A DNA stretch of 64,000 nt from UBA5078 sp051252515 (GTDB taxonomy: Bacteria > Pseudomonadota > Gammaproteobacteria > Pseudomonadales > Pseudohongiellaceae): positions 310,001 through 374,000 of the forward strand of contig JBPOFS010000003.1 in assembly GCA_051252515.1 (NCBI GenBank). Direction: 5' to 3'. Made by a program: the position numbers and the translations under genes. Positions 18,276 to 28,302 of the stretch are shown in pieces (the first letter of the stretch is position 1; each line of letters begins with the position of its first letter). Under the pieces are notes generated by a model. The model had not been told where the DNA came from. It saw only the letters and a program-made list of their open reading frames with translations, and did not search any database.

Positions 18276-20146
18276 GGTAGCAACCTCTCTAATGCATCTA
18301 AGCGCTCGCGTAGAATTCGAGGGTCAAAAGTTGGGTTCACGTCACGTGATTGCTCTAGCGCTTCACGATAAAAGCCGTAAGCAGGACGTACTTGATTCAA
18401 GCGTTCTAGGCTCACCGCTAAGTTAAACGCGTAATCCGGACTCACTGGACCGGCACTACCCGACTTAGCAGCAAGCAGTGCATCGTAGTAAGACTGCTGA
18501 GCTTCATTCCAGCGTCGTTGTGATGCATAAAGATTGCCCAATGAAAATGCCAAATGGGCAACTTCTGGGTGCTCTTCAAAAAGAGACTTTAGTTCAGACT
18601 CCAGAGCAATAGGGTCACTGGCAGGCATTGTTTCCAATAGACCTACACGAGCCATAACGTCACGAGGGTCGAGTTGTAAGAGGCGCAAATAGGCTTCGCG
18701 GGCATTAACGCTATCACCTACTTTTAGCGACACGGCAGCTAGCCCCATAATCGCATCACGATTATTGGGTTTATCTCGTAATGCTTGCTGGTAATGGGCT
18801 CTTGCCGCGATGTAATCGTTGGCCTGGTATGCGTCGTAGGCTTGTAATAATTGCGGATCAACTTTTGGCGTCGTATCACTGCGCACTATGGTAATTGGAT
18901 TTGGCGCTACTTCCTCAGCAATAGGGGTTTCTATCACTGCTTCAGCGACTTCTTGTGGCTCAACGATGGGCACTGCAGCGTTAACTGTCTCAGACTCTGC
19001 ACTCGCAGGTGGAGCCACCATAGGGCTAGCAACTTCCATCTCACTTACTTGAACAATAGCGGGATTGATTGAGGAGACCACTGACTCTAATGCCTCGGTT
19101 ATCGCCTCTTCCCCACCTAACAAGACTAGCGCTCCCGCAGGACTCACATCGGGCAACACAGCTTGGTCAATTTCGGTATCCGCCAATTCGGCGACATCTT
19201 CGAATGAGCGCTCCCCTGGCGTGTAACTGGCAGGGATACTGTATTGATTACTGCCCCCCAGCACACCAAGTTCGTTGAGCAACAAATACGATCCCCCTGC
19301 TAGAGGAATTAGCGCCAATACAGATGCCGCTATTAATAGCTTTCGTTTCTGACCTGCAGATTTTCGGTCTGATTTCGCACTAAAAACTGCCCGTGCGGAC
19401 TCTCGAGTTCGTGACTCTTCAGCGGCACTTTTTGCTCCAACCTTCTGTGTGGTACGAACGGGTTTTCGTTCCTCTGTCTGACGCGCTAACTCAGCGTCGT
19501 CATCGTCTCTACTCGCTCTAATACTTTCTTCTTGCAAGGTAGCGACTGCGTCATTCTGAGCTGGTTCTTTCTCTATAGTCGCAATTGGCTCGATAGCCGT
19601 TTCGAGCACAACAGGGCTAATTGTTTCTTTAGGTGCTTCGGGTGTTGGCTCAGGTTCTGGCGCGGCGGGAACCACAGGCTCCTCGACAATCGCCTCACTT
19701 GGCTTCTCAGTAGATAGGCTTGGACTAAATTCTATGGTATTCGAAGACTCATCTATCGAGCTTTCTGAGGCAGAGCTAACTTCATTGTTTTCTAAAGTTA
19801 ACGATGATGGCGCTTCAGCATCAATTCCAAACGATTCGTCTATTTGAAAATCAAAAGGAATATCGAGATTGCTGGATTCAGCTTCTTCAGTGGCAAAGGA
19901 AAACTCAACGTGAGGCTCATCGGATGGCTCCTCTTGAGATGTAGCTTCCTCATTATCAGTCGTCGATAGCTCAATCGCGGATAGTTTTTCATCCTCAACA
20001 GTTTCACTGAGTTCCACTAAATTTTCGACAGGCAGAGTCGATGAAGGCAAAAGTTCACTTTCATTGTTAACGCTTTCTTTTGCTTTTTGCGCTGCTACAC
20101 GTTTAGCCTCTTCGGCTTTGCGTAGCGCTTCCATCAATAGACTCAT
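18272..20146 (-). CDS. mshN: MshN-like TPR protein with membrane anchor
   Basis: A 624-residue bitopic protein. It starts SLLMEALRKAEEAKR, the short motif found at the N-terminus of MshN/GspB-type proteins. About 240 residues of acidic, Ser/Glu/Pro-rich low-complexity sequence follow. A membrane segment (LLIAASVLALIPLAGGSYLLL) lies near 271-291. The C-terminal 190 residues carry tetratricopeptide repeats (AYDAYQANDYIAARAHYQQALRD and two or three more). In Vibrio MSHA loci MshN lies between mshM and mshE, which fits here. It probably organises the periplasmic or secretin complex. The acidic region is longer than usual. Confidence 0.7.
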   Translation of the reverse strand: MSLLMEALRKAEEAKRVAAQKAKESVNNESELLPSSTLPVENLVELSETVEDEKLSAIELSTTDNEEATSQEEPSDEPHVEFSFATEEAESSNLDIPFDFQIDESFGIDAEAPSSLTLENNEVSSASESSIDESSNTIEFSPSLSTEKPSEAIVEEPVVPAAPEPEPTPEAPKETISPVVLETAIEPIATIEKEPAQNDAVATLQEESIRASRDDDDAELARQTEERKPVRTTQKVGAKSAAEESRTRESARAVFSAKSDRKSAGQKRKLLIAASVLALIPLAGGSYLLLNELGVLGGSNQYSIPASYTPGERSFEDVAELADTEIDQAVLPDVSPAGALVLLGGEEAITEALESVVSSINPAIVQVSEMEVASPMVAPPASAESETVNAAVPIVEPQEVAEAVIETPIAEEVAPNPITIVRSDTTPKVDPQLLQAYDAYQANDYIAARAHYQQALRDKPNNRDAIMGLAAVSLKVGDSVNAREAYLRLLQLDPRDVMARVGLLETMPASDPIALESELKSLFEEHPEVAHLAFSLGNLYASQRRWNEAQQSYYDALLAAKSGSAGPVSPDYAFNLAVSLERLNQVRPAYGFYREALEQSRDVNPTFDPRILRERLDALERLLP

Positions 20147-20165
20147 CTAGTTTTACTCTTGCGGA

Positions 20166-21794
20166 CTATCTCAACCCAGCACGGCGAAATTGTGAGGTTA
20201 ATAGGCCATCACCATTGGCGCCGCCAGTTGGTAGGAACTCTTTATAATCTTGTAAGTCACCCTCTAAAGAGGGTTGCTTTATAACGACTGGACGAATAAA
20301 GACGATTAGCTCGGTTTTTGAAGCGATGTCGTCTCGATAGGAAAACAGATTGCCAAGACCTGGCAATTTAGAAAGCCCCGGTAGCCCTGAAGTACTGGCG
20401 TCTAATGAGTCCTGCATCAAGCCACCTAGAACAGCCGTTTGACCACTGAAGACTTTCAAGATCGATTCGATTTCACGAATCTGAATCTCAGGAATCGCAT
20501 TGACCACGCCGGCATCTGTAAGTGCGGGGCTTGGATCATTAACATAACGAAGAATACGCGAAATGGTCGGGCGTACATTCAGTGTAACTTGATCGTTTTC
20601 ACTAATCTGTGGGGTCACACTCAACACAAAGCCCACAGGAACAGTGTTGATCTCACTGGTATACAGCGCTGGAGTGGCCGGAGAATTATCCGTTGCAGGG
20701 ATACCAGCTGTCACCTCAATGGTGAAATACACTTTATTGTCGACAACACGCAACATAGCGGCTTGATTGTTCAAGGCCATAATTTTCGGACTTGAAAGCA
20801 CGCGAATATCACCGAACTGCGCAAGCATTTTCATCGTAGCGCCAACGCCGTCAGCCCCTGCCGTTTTATCGATCGTCAACATGCTCGCAGGAGCATCCGT
20901 AATATTCAAACCCGTCAAAGATTGCAGGAAGTCCACCTGCCCACTATCACGACTCACGAGCGCCCAATCAACGCCGGCTTGATACCGATCATTAAGAGTA
21001 ACTTCCACCACCGTGGCTTCGATCATGACTTGATAAAGCGAACGTGTTTTTACTGTATCGATGAAGCGACTAATTTCTTGGTGCTGTTTTGAGGTTGCCC
21101 GTACGGTGACCAAACCACTTTCGGGACTGCTTATAATTGACGATGAGCTTGCAGACTCCTCACCTCCAGATTCTCCCATTATCGCCGACAAGTTCGACGT
21201 TAATGTTGCCCAAAAATTATTATTACTACTTTGATCTAGGTTGGCGATAGAGTTGTTGGAGCCGGCACCAGCGCCACCACCGCCAACAGTAGTGATGGCT
21301 GTTGATACGTTAAACCCTGTACTTGATTCACGGTTAACGTTCACATAATCCACTCGATAACTCTTTAAATACGGAGAGTCCGGTTCAACCATCACCCCAT
21401 TAATAGCATCCATACTCCAACGCATATCCACTTGTCGTCCGATACGCTCAAGTATTTGCGGGAAAGTCTGGTCTATGGCATTGATACTGACTGCGCCTAT
21501 GACGTCTGGGTGCACATCAATATTCACACCCGCATCGCGAGCAATGGCAAACAACAGTTCGCGCACAGAGACATCTTGCACGACCACAGAGAAAAGCTCT
21601 GGAGCTTCTCGAACTGTAGGCTGAGGAAGAATGGACGGAGAATTCACAATATCGGGAATTTCATCGGAGGAAACGGTTTCCTCAGGCAAAATATGCCGAA
21701 TAGTTTGGTTCTCTTCAGGAAGCGTGGTTCCACAAGCTGCTAGCGTACTCATGCTTAACGCAATCAGTAGCCTCAACAAGTTTTTAGGCTTCAT
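20166..21794 (-). CDS. mshL: MshL, outer-membrane secretin
   Basis: A 542-residue lipoprotein secretin forming the outer-membrane channel for the pilus. The lipobox is LAACG near residue 21. An N-terminal STN/N0 domain (VVQDVSVRELLFAIARDAGVNIDVHPDV) and an N1-like region follow. A Ser/Asn-rich segment (about 195-235) interrupts the next domain. The secretin core shows LSSPKIMALNNQAAMLRVVDNKVYFTIE, VPVGFVLSVTPQISENDQVTLNVRPTISR and the C-terminal VLGGLMQD, ELIVFIRPVVI. It starts 17 bases after the ATPase gene and 20 bases before mshN. Confidence 0.88.
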   Translation of the reverse strand: MKPKNLLRLLIALSMSTLAACGTTLPEENQTIRHILPEETVSSDEIPDIVNSPSILPQPTVREAPELFSVVVQDVSVRELLFAIARDAGVNIDVHPDVIGAVSINAIDQTFPQILERIGRQVDMRWSMDAINGVMVEPDSPYLKSYRVDYVNVNRESSTGFNVSTAITTVGGGGAGAGSNNSIANLDQSSNNNFWATLTSNLSAIMGESGGEESASSSSIISSPESGLVTVRATSKQHQEISRFIDTVKTRSLYQVMIEATVVEVTLNDRYQAGVDWALVSRDSGQVDFLQSLTGLNITDAPASMLTIDKTAGADGVGATMKMLAQFGDIRVLSSPKIMALNNQAAMLRVVDNKVYFTIEVTAGIPATDNSPATPALYTSEINTVPVGFVLSVTPQISENDQVTLNVRPTISRILRYVNDPSPALTDAGVVNAIPEIQIREIESILKVFSGQTAVLGGLMQDSLDASTSGLPGLSKLPGLGNLFSYRDDIASKTELIVFIRPVVIKQPSLEGDLQDYKEFLPTGGANGDGLLTSQFRRAGLR

Positions 21795-21811
21795 ACATTT
21801 TCCCCTAGTTA

Positions 21812-23470
21812 TTAATTAGTGCCCATTGCATCGATACAATCCAAGCGTTGGATTCTTTGTACAAACGGGCCATTACTGCGGATATTGGCAGGCAAATTAC
21901 TGATCACAGCCCGAGCCTGCGCCGCAGTCGCGAAATCACCATAAACCACTTTCCAATATTCTTGAGTTTGATTACCAAACAAGCAGGTATAGGTATTGTC
22001 TAATAAATCTGCTTGCTGCAAACGCCGCAGGACACGGCTCACATCGTCAATCTCATTGCTGCTAATTGATAGTAACTGCAAGGTAAAGCTCTGTGGATTC
22101 ACATCCACTAACCAACGTTGCATTGCCTCACTACGTTCGCGTAACAACACTGGCAAGCCGGATAAGTCTTGAGCATTATTTGAATTTAGCACCACTGACG
22201 GTTCAGAGACTGCTTGAGCAGTAGGACTGGATTCAGATTCAATTGGAGTTGTTGGCGTAACTTCTCTAGGCACAAGCCGTTCTCGCTCCACTTGTGTCGA
22301 CGATGCCACCTGTACTGGCGCCTCTACAGGAGAGTCCTGAAGTTCGCTCTCGTGCTCGACCTCAGTCACCTCTACGCTTTCTTCAACTGCGCTAGTAATG
22401 GGAGTTGCTGTATTTGTGTTGGAAGGGCTGATGGGCGCAGGGCTTACTAAAGCTTCAACGTTAGCAGCACGTTGCGCCGCATTGGCCGCAGCACTTTCTT
22501 GTAGCTGTGCCGTTAACTCTGCATTTTGGCCGGCAAGATGCCACCAACCAGCAAACACGATCGACGTGAGCACAATCAGGCTCGCTAAAACAATTCGCGG
22601 CCAAGTAAATACGCTAGGACGATAACCACTATCACTAATCGCGGCTTTAACGTGTTTAGGCAATACCGCTGGCTGTAATTGATTATCGATAGTACGAGGT
22701 CGCTGCCCTGTCGCCGACTCTGCATAGGCTGAAAGCATCGCCTTATCGGCAAGAATATTGATTCGGCGCGTCAGTCCACCGGATGCTTTCGCAATCAATT
22801 TCTCGGCAGCACTACTAAACACTTGAGGTGCAGGACACCCCGCCGCCTGCAAACGGAAGCGAATATAATCGCTAACCTCTTCTGCATTGAGCGGACGAAG
22901 GTCAAAACTATGAGTGATACGTTCACGAAGTTGTCGAATCGACTTGTCTTGGAGGTTTCTATCCAGCTCAGGTTGGCCGAATAACACAATCTGCATGAGC
23001 TTGTGCTGGTGGGTTTCCAGGTTACTGAACAACCGCACTTCTTCCAAAGTGGCCAGCGGCATGCTTTGCGCTTCTTCGATTATGACCAATACTGATCGAT
23101 TAATCGCATGCTGTCTCAGCAGGTACTCCTGCAGATGTTGCATTAACACTAACCGTTGCGTGGCGTGATCTACTGGTAGTTTCAGCTCAAACGCAATGGC
23201 ATAGAGGATTTCGTGTGCGGATAGATTCGGGTTCGCAAGGTAAACGACTTCCACGGAATCGGGCAATCGCTCCTCGAGCATGCGGCATAACATGGTTTTA
23301 CCACTGCCGACTTCTCCCACAACTTTAAGGATACCTTCACCCGAAGTCACGGCATACAGCAGGGCCTCAAGTACAACGCCACGACCATTCGCCCCACCTG
23401 TGTAAAAAAGGCTGGGGTCAGGCGTGATTCGGAACGGCGGTCGATCTAAGGAATAGTATTCCAAGTACAT
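21812..23470 (-). CDS. mshM: ExeA/MshM-type AAA ATPase fused to a SPOR domain
   Basis: A 552-residue bitopic protein, first gene of the pilus operon. The cytosolic AAA domain has Walker A GEVGSGKT (residues 52-59), Walker B SVLVIIEEAQS and the LRPLNAEEVSDYIRFRL motif of the ExeA/GspA/MshM family. A membrane helix lies near 290-310, followed by about 130 Pro/Glu/Ser-rich residues. The final 90 residues resemble a SPOR domain (FTLQLLSISS to YWKVVYGDFATAAQARAVISNLP), which binds denuded peptidoglycan. MshM proteins usually stop after the ATPase domain. The architecture suits ATP-dependent opening of the cell wall for secretin assembly. A DamX-like division protein is the alternative, made unlikely by its place in the operon. 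Confidence 0.75.
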   Translation of the reverse strand: MYLEYYSLDRPPFRITPDPSLFYTGGANGRGVVLEALLYAVTSGEGILKVVGEVGSGKTMLCRMLEERLPDSVEVVYLANPNLSAHEILYAIAFELKLPVDHATQRLVLMQHLQEYLLRQHAINRSVLVIIEEAQSMPLATLEEVRLFSNLETHQHKLMQIVLFGQPELDRNLQDKSIRQLRERITHSFDLRPLNAEEVSDYIRFRLQAAGCPAPQVFSSAAEKLIAKASGGLTRRINILADKAMLSAYAESATGQRPRTIDNQLQPAVLPKHVKAAISDSGYRPSVFTWPRIVLASLIVLTSIVFAGWWHLAGQNAELTAQLQESAAANAAQRAANVEALVSPAPISPSNTNTATPITSAVEESVEVTEVEHESELQDSPVEAPVQVASSTQVERERLVPREVTPTTPIESESSPTAQAVSEPSVVLNSNNAQDLSGLPVLLRERSEAMQRWLVDVNPQSFTLQLLSISSNEIDDVSRVLRRLQQADLLDNTYTCLFGNQTQEYWKVVYGDFATAAQARAVISNLPANIRSNGPFVQRIQRLDCIDAMGTN

Positions 23471-23697
23471 TTGAAAATCTTCATCCTTCTTAATGGCTTA
23501 GGAGCATCTTTTCACTAAGCGAATTAACTCATACTTTGTAATCAAAATATAGTCTGCATAGGGGTCAAATTGAGGGCAAATAGCCGTTTTGATGGGATAA
23601 AACGTTGTTTTACCACTATATTGGCGGGCAATAGGTGACCCAGTTGTCAAAAACCACCTCATTTCTTCCATACGGATATGGCAAGGAATTGGATTAA

Positions 23698-24852
23698 TTA
23701 GGTTTTTTTCTGGGACTTGGCGAGGGAAAGTACAGGATTGGCATACATTTTCAGCCAATAGGGAAGTATTTTAGGGTCGACTTTGGCCATGCGCTCTTGG
23801 AATTGCGTGACGGTCTGCGCATCAATCACTGGCACTTCGACATTGGCAGCGCACAATTGCGCACTCGTTGCGTCTTCGCTGCTTTGTAGGGCCTGCAAGG
23901 CAAGAAAGTTACTAGGCTGCAGCAAGTAGTTCTCTATTATTTGCTGGTCAATGCAAAGCGCCGCTTCATCAACGTCATCACTTTGCAAAGTGATCTCTTT
24001 ACCAAAAGAGACATGTACATGGCCTTTATCACCCACCATCCCTGTCACGATACTGTTGATATCACTCTGCTCGTCTTTGCTATACGTACCAAGCTCACCC
24101 TTTTGATAGAGTTCATCGGCCTTTAGTGAGTCGCAAGGATCAAACTCGTAGGAAATTGAAACAGGCACAATGTGTAGCGCCGACAGCGCCTCTTTAAAGC
24201 CTTCACTGCGCTTGGCCAAAGTCAGCATTTTTAACAAAGCGGTATCAGTGCGATCCACCCCGTCCTTTGCTCGCCCTTCACGCTGCGCAATCCAGACACT
24301 GTCCTTCGAACCCACCATGTGATGAATGTATTCTGAAAGTTGTTTGGAAGACTTTAGTAGGTCACGCCCTTTCAATGATCGCTTCACAATAAAGCTTTTG
24401 TTTAAACGCATGAGGTCGGTAACAAATGGACGCTTCAGGAGGTTGTCGCCTATCGCAATAAATAGAGTACTAAAGCCTGCGTGGTAGAGCACATAATTGA
24501 CAAAAGCAGGGTCCATCGCGATATCACGATGATTACTCACGAAAAGGTAATTTTTGTTTTTGTCTAAATTGTCCAGACCCGAGTGCGTCAATTGAGAAGT
24601 TGTTTTCTCTATCATCTGATCCATATACAAAGCGATAACGCCTTGCATCGCACTGACATCGTTCACATGTTTTAATTGCTGCGTGAGCTTACGCTTGGTT
24701 AAAAAGCGCGCCAAAAACGGTAGGCTTTTATACAACTTAGGCACAGCAAAACTAGCAATGCTACTGATGAACTCAGAGTTAACGAGCAGCGCGTCGATGA
24801 CCGGCCGCACTTCGTCGTCGTTATAGGGGCGTATGTCCTGAAAGCGATCCAT
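23698..24852 (-). CDS. PlsC-family acyltransferase
   Basis: A 384-residue glycerolipid acyltransferase-like protein. The catalytic NHx4D box is NHRDIAMDP near residue 105. A second block (IVKRSLKGRD) and AQREGRAKDG, corresponding to the EGTR-type substrate motif, follow. The family transfers fatty acyl groups to glycerol phosphates or related acceptors at the inner membrane. This longer form with a C-terminal extension is common in gammaproteobacteria but its acceptor is not established. The frame opens at GTG 24882; the ATG at 24852 (MDRFQDIRPYNDDEV) matches where relatives begin. Its stop is about 230 bases right of the pilus operon start. Confidence 0.7.
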   Translation of the reverse strand: MDRFQDIRPYNDDEVRPVIDALLVNSEFISSIASFAVPKLYKSLPFLARFLTKRKLTQQLKHVNDVSAMQGVIALYMDQMIEKTTSQLTHSGLDNLDKNKNYLFVSNHRDIAMDPAFVNYVLYHAGFSTLFIAIGDNLLKRPFVTDLMRLNKSFIVKRSLKGRDLLKSSKQLSEYIHHMVGSKDSVWIAQREGRAKDGVDRTDTALLKMLTLAKRSEGFKEALSALHIVPVSISYEFDPCDSLKADELYQKGELGTYSKDEQSDINSIVTGMVGDKGHVHVSFGKEITLQSDDVDEAALCIDQQIIENYLLQPSNFLALQALQSSEDATSAQLCAANVEVPVIDAQTVTQFQERMAKVDPKILPYWLKMYANPVLSLAKSQKKT

Positions 24853-24972
24853 AAAAGGCACGTAATTAGTTAATTGAGACACCGTTTAAAACAGCACTTA
24901 AATGCACTTTTTCTTCCAAGGACCGTGCGGGGCGCGATTCTACTCACTTTGCTCCCCCACGGCAAATAGCGC

Positions 24973-26766
24973 TTAAATCTCAGTGCTAGGCGCGTTTTCC
25001 TCTGGTGCAAATTGTAAGGTGGCCAAGTTGGCATACAAAGGACTACTTTGTAACAGCTCTTTGTGAGTCCCTTTGGCGACCACCTTTCCTTCCTCCATAA
25101 CCACGATAGCATTTACGTTTTTAACAGTGGCTAATCTGTGGGCAATGATAAGCGTCGTACGTTGCTTCATTAGTTCATCCAATGCCAACTGTACCTTACG
25201 CTCGCTTTCCGCATCCAAGGCGCTTGTTGCCTCATCTAGCAATAGTATTGGCGCATCTTTGAGAACCGCCCGCGCGATCGCGATACGCTGCTTCTGACCG
25301 CCTGACAGGCGTATGCCAGACTCCCCAAGAAAGCTGTCATACCCTTCTGGCAATTCATCGATGAAGTCACTCGCAAATGCCGCTTTTGCAGCGGCGACCA
25401 CCTCTTCATCACTAGCATCTGGACGACCATAACGAATATTGTCACGGACATTGCCTGTAAACATCGCCGGCTGTTGCGAAACGATCGCTATTTTACTGCG
25501 CAGGGTTTGCAAGTCGAGCTGGCGAATATCCACACCATCAATGCTGACCACCCCTTCTTGAGGATCATAAAAGCGCAGCAATAGTTCGAATAATGTTGAT
25601 TTACCGGCACCCGATGGACCTACGAGCGCGACGCTAGTGCCAGCCTTTACCTCTAGAGATAAACCATCAATCGCTGCCGTATTGGGTCTTGAGGGATAAT
25701 AGAAGCGCAGTGCATCGATACTAATCGCGCCGTGAAACGGCAATCCGAAATCTACTGGCTCGGCAGGAGATAATATATCGCTCTTGGCATGCAGAAGCTC
25801 CATTAGACGCTCTGTGGCACCCGCTGCGCGCTGCAAGTCGCCAATCACTTGACTGATCGCACCAACAGCGGCGGCAACAATCACGGCATACACAACAAAG
25901 GCGGAAAGCTCACCGGCCGATAAACGACCGTTAATTACATCCTGCCCACCGGACCAGATCATCGCGGCAACAGCGCCGAATACGAGTGTTATGACCACTG
26001 TAGTCAAAATAGAGCGAGACCAAATCCGCGCACAAGCAACTTTGAATGCTGACTCTACGTGCTCTTCAAACGCACGCTCATTAGAGCCCTGCTGATTATA
26101 GGCCTGCACGGTTTTAATATGTTGAATGCTCTCACCAACGTATGCACCCACATTGGCGATCTCGTCTTGCGAGCTACGCGATAGATGGCGGACTCGGCGA
26201 CCAAAAATGATGATAGGGCCCACCACCAATGGAATGCAGATCATGACAATGCTCGTCAATTTTGGGTTTGTGATGAACAAAAAAATCGTTCCCCCAAGCA
26301 TCATCAAAATATTGCGCAGTGCTATCGATACAGACGAACCAATCACTGTTTGCAACAAGGTCGTATCAGTGGTTATACGCGACTGGATCTCACCGCTGAG
26401 GTTCTCTTCAAAATACCCAGGATGCAATGTCATCAAGTGCGAAAACACCGCCGTACGGATATCGGCCGTGACGCGTTCCCCTAACCATGACACCCAGTAA
26501 AAGCGAGCAAACGTGCCGAAAGCCTGCACGAGCGCCACGATCAGAAACCCTACGATCGCAAGCCCCAATGACTGACTTGAGCCTGCTACAAACCCTACAT
26601 CGACGATTACGCGTACAAACTGCACAAGGCCGAGAGTAACGCCCGCTGTGAAAACGAGCGCCACCATCGCTAATGTGATCTGTTTTTTATAGGGTTTAAG
26701 AAAAACAAAGGCTTTGCTTAGGCTTGAATAGGCCGAAACATCGGGTTGGCTTGGGGTTTCACTCAT
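24973..26766 (-). CDS. ABC exporter, fused membrane and ATPase domains (MsbA-like)
   Basis: A 597-residue half-transporter that would act as a dimer. Six membrane helices occupy about residues 25-315 (FLKPYKKQITLAMVALVFTAG onward). The ATPase domain contains Walker A VGPSGAGKST, signature LSGGQKQRIAIARA, Walker B ILLLDEATSALD and switch His in IIAHRL. It belongs to the lipid/multidrug ABCB-type group; MsbA proper is usually close to 580 residues, but the substrate here cannot be read from sequence. The frame runs upstream to 26844; the ATG at 26766 (MSETPSQ) is preferred because the extra residues lack homologous character. It lies between sbcB and the acyltransferase on the same strand. Confidence 0.82.
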   Translation of the reverse strand: MSETPSQPDVSAYSSLSKAFVFLKPYKKQITLAMVALVFTAGVTLGLVQFVRVIVDVGFVAGSSQSLGLAIVGFLIVALVQAFGTFARFYWVSWLGERVTADIRTAVFSHLMTLHPGYFEENLSGEIQSRITTDTTLLQTVIGSSVSIALRNILMMLGGTIFLFITNPKLTSIVMICIPLVVGPIIIFGRRVRHLSRSSQDEIANVGAYVGESIQHIKTVQAYNQQGSNERAFEEHVESAFKVACARIWSRSILTTVVITLVFGAVAAMIWSGGQDVINGRLSAGELSAFVVYAVIVAAAVGAISQVIGDLQRAAGATERLMELLHAKSDILSPAEPVDFGLPFHGAISIDALRFYYPSRPNTAAIDGLSLEVKAGTSVALVGPSGAGKSTLFELLLRFYDPQEGVVSIDGVDIRQLDLQTLRSKIAIVSQQPAMFTGNVRDNIRYGRPDASDEEVVAAAKAAFASDFIDELPEGYDSFLGESGIRLSGGQKQRIAIARAVLKDAPILLLDEATSALDAESERKVQLALDELMKQRTTLIIAHRLATVKNVNAIVVMEEGKVVAKGTHKELLQSSPLYANLATLQFAPEENAPSTEI

Positions 26767-26850
26767 GTTGGTTATCTCAGGTGATGTATGGCAAAAAGCA
26801 ATGATTGGGTCGCCTGCAAGCGATCGCAAGCCCCATGAAAGCAATGCACG

Positions 26851-28302
26851 TTAAGTCGATGTCAATTCACGGCCATACGTTTCAAGGTCGTCAAGCAATG
26901 CGACAATACTGGGGTCGTGATGTTCTTCTCGCAGTCTCGCAATCTCGACAAAATATTCTTCTTTCGTCGCCCCGGCGGCACGAACTTCCACTGAACGAGT
27001 CAGGCGCTCTTGGCAAAAATCTTGCCAGGCACTTAACTCCTCTGGGCGCAAAGTCGATGGGAAATTACGCGCTCGATAGCGAAACAGCAAGGTCTCAAGT
27101 CTTTTATCCACAAATGACTGTGGCCAAACACTGAGTTGCGCACCATTGGCACCGCGAATTTGTGCCATTGCCTGTTTGTCTTGCGCGCCGAAAAAACCAC
27201 CACTGTAGATCATATAATCGGGATCATCGTCACCAGGACGATCGACATAGGCGCGATCGAATGCAGAGGCAACCTTGGCGATTGCCTGCGGATGCTGCAA
27301 TAACAACTGCCAATACTCAGCCGATTGACTCTCGTTTATTTGATATTGTTCGGCCAAGGCTTCGGTCAGCAACGCTTTAGAGGCCACTATAGGGCAGCGG
27401 TTTACATGCAGTACTTTCAAAGGAATGCGCTTCACCCTTTCCGGGAGATCATCTTGTCGGGTAAACAAACGCTCTTGAATTTGCTCAACAGACAAATCCA
27501 TCCACACACGCGGATCCTCGCGCAGGTCATAGACTATGACCCCATTTTTATCCGTCGGGTGTTGGGTTAATGGGGCTACAAGCGCAAGACATCCTTGCGT
27601 AGCAGGATACATAGAGGAGACATGTAAAACAGGTTTTTTACTAATGATATCAAGCTGCTCTTGCACTTTTTTCTTATTCCGCAGGCCATAGGCATACGCA
27701 TAAAGCTTTGGCTGCTTTTGCTTGATCAGCTTCGCCATCGCAATCGTCGCAGTGACATCCGATAGCGCATCGTGCGCGGCCTCATGGGCTATGCCATTGG
27801 CCTTAGTGAGTTCCTCTAAACGAAACGAGGGCGAGCCATCTTCTTTCTTGGGCCACACAATGCCCTCAGGCCGCAGGGCGTAACAAAGCCGAACCATGTC
27901 GATGATATCCCAGCGTGAATTGCCGTTTTTCCATTCACGCTCATAGGGGTCGTAAAAGTTACGGTATAGCAGTTGTCTGGTGACTTCGTCGTCGAAACGC
28001 AGGCTGTTATAGCCCGCCACACAGCTTTGCGCTTGCGAGAACTCATGATGGATGCGGGCAATGAACTCTGCCTCTGACTTGCCTTCTTCCCGCGCTTTAT
28101 AGGGGCTAATGCCAGTGATCATGCAGGCCGCTGGGTGCGGCAACATATCAGGGCTTGGGCGGCAATACATAACCAATGGCTCACCGACGATATTGAGGTC
28201 TTCATCGGTCCGTAACCCTGCAAACTGAGAGGCGCGATCGCGGCGCGGATCAACACCAAATGTTTCATAGTCATGCCAGTAAATTGTATTGCTCAAAACC
28301 AC
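26851..28302 (-). CDS. sbcB: Exodeoxyribonuclease I
   Basis: A 3'-5' single-strand DNA exonuclease used in recombination and mismatch repair. The 483-residue length is close to E. coli SbcB. The DEDDh exonuclease domain is visible: YWHDYETFGVDPRRDRASQFAGLRTD at the N-terminus, GYNSLRFDDEV, and HDALSDVTATIAMAKLI. The rest matches the SH3-like and helical extension (RYRARNFPSTL). The longest frame begins with GTG at 28302; a TTG six bases inside, with GAGG before it, is an alternative start. It is divergent from pyrB with about 176 bases between. Confidence 0.92.
   Translation of the reverse strand: MVLSNTIYWHDYETFGVDPRRDRASQFAGLRTDEDLNIVGEPLVMYCRPSPDMLPHPAACMITGISPYKAREEGKSEAEFIARIHHEFSQAQSCVAGYNSLRFDDEVTRQLLYRNFYDPYEREWKNGNSRWDIIDMVRLCYALRPEGIVWPKKEDGSPSFRLEELTKANGIAHEAAHDALSDVTATIAMAKLIKQKQPKLYAYAYGLRNKKKVQEQLDIISKKPVLHVSSMYPATQGCLALVAPLTQHPTDKNGVIVYDLREDPRVWMDLSVEQIQERLFTRQDDLPERVKRIPLKVLHVNRCPIVASKALLTEALAEQYQINESQSAEYWQLLLQHPQAIAKVASAFDRAYVDRPGDDDPDYMIYSGGFFGAQDKQAMAQIRGANGAQLSVWPQSFVDKRLETLLFRYRARNFPSTLRPEELSAWQDFCQERLTRSVEVRAAGATKEEYFVEIARLREEHHDPSIVALLDDLETYGRELTST

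Noticed and set aside
23498..23758. 86-residue minus-strand frame between the pilus operon and the acyltransferase
   Set aside because: It overlaps the acyltransferase end, has no clear ribosome binding site and no recognisable features. A short gene within 23498-23697 cannot be excluded but is not supported.
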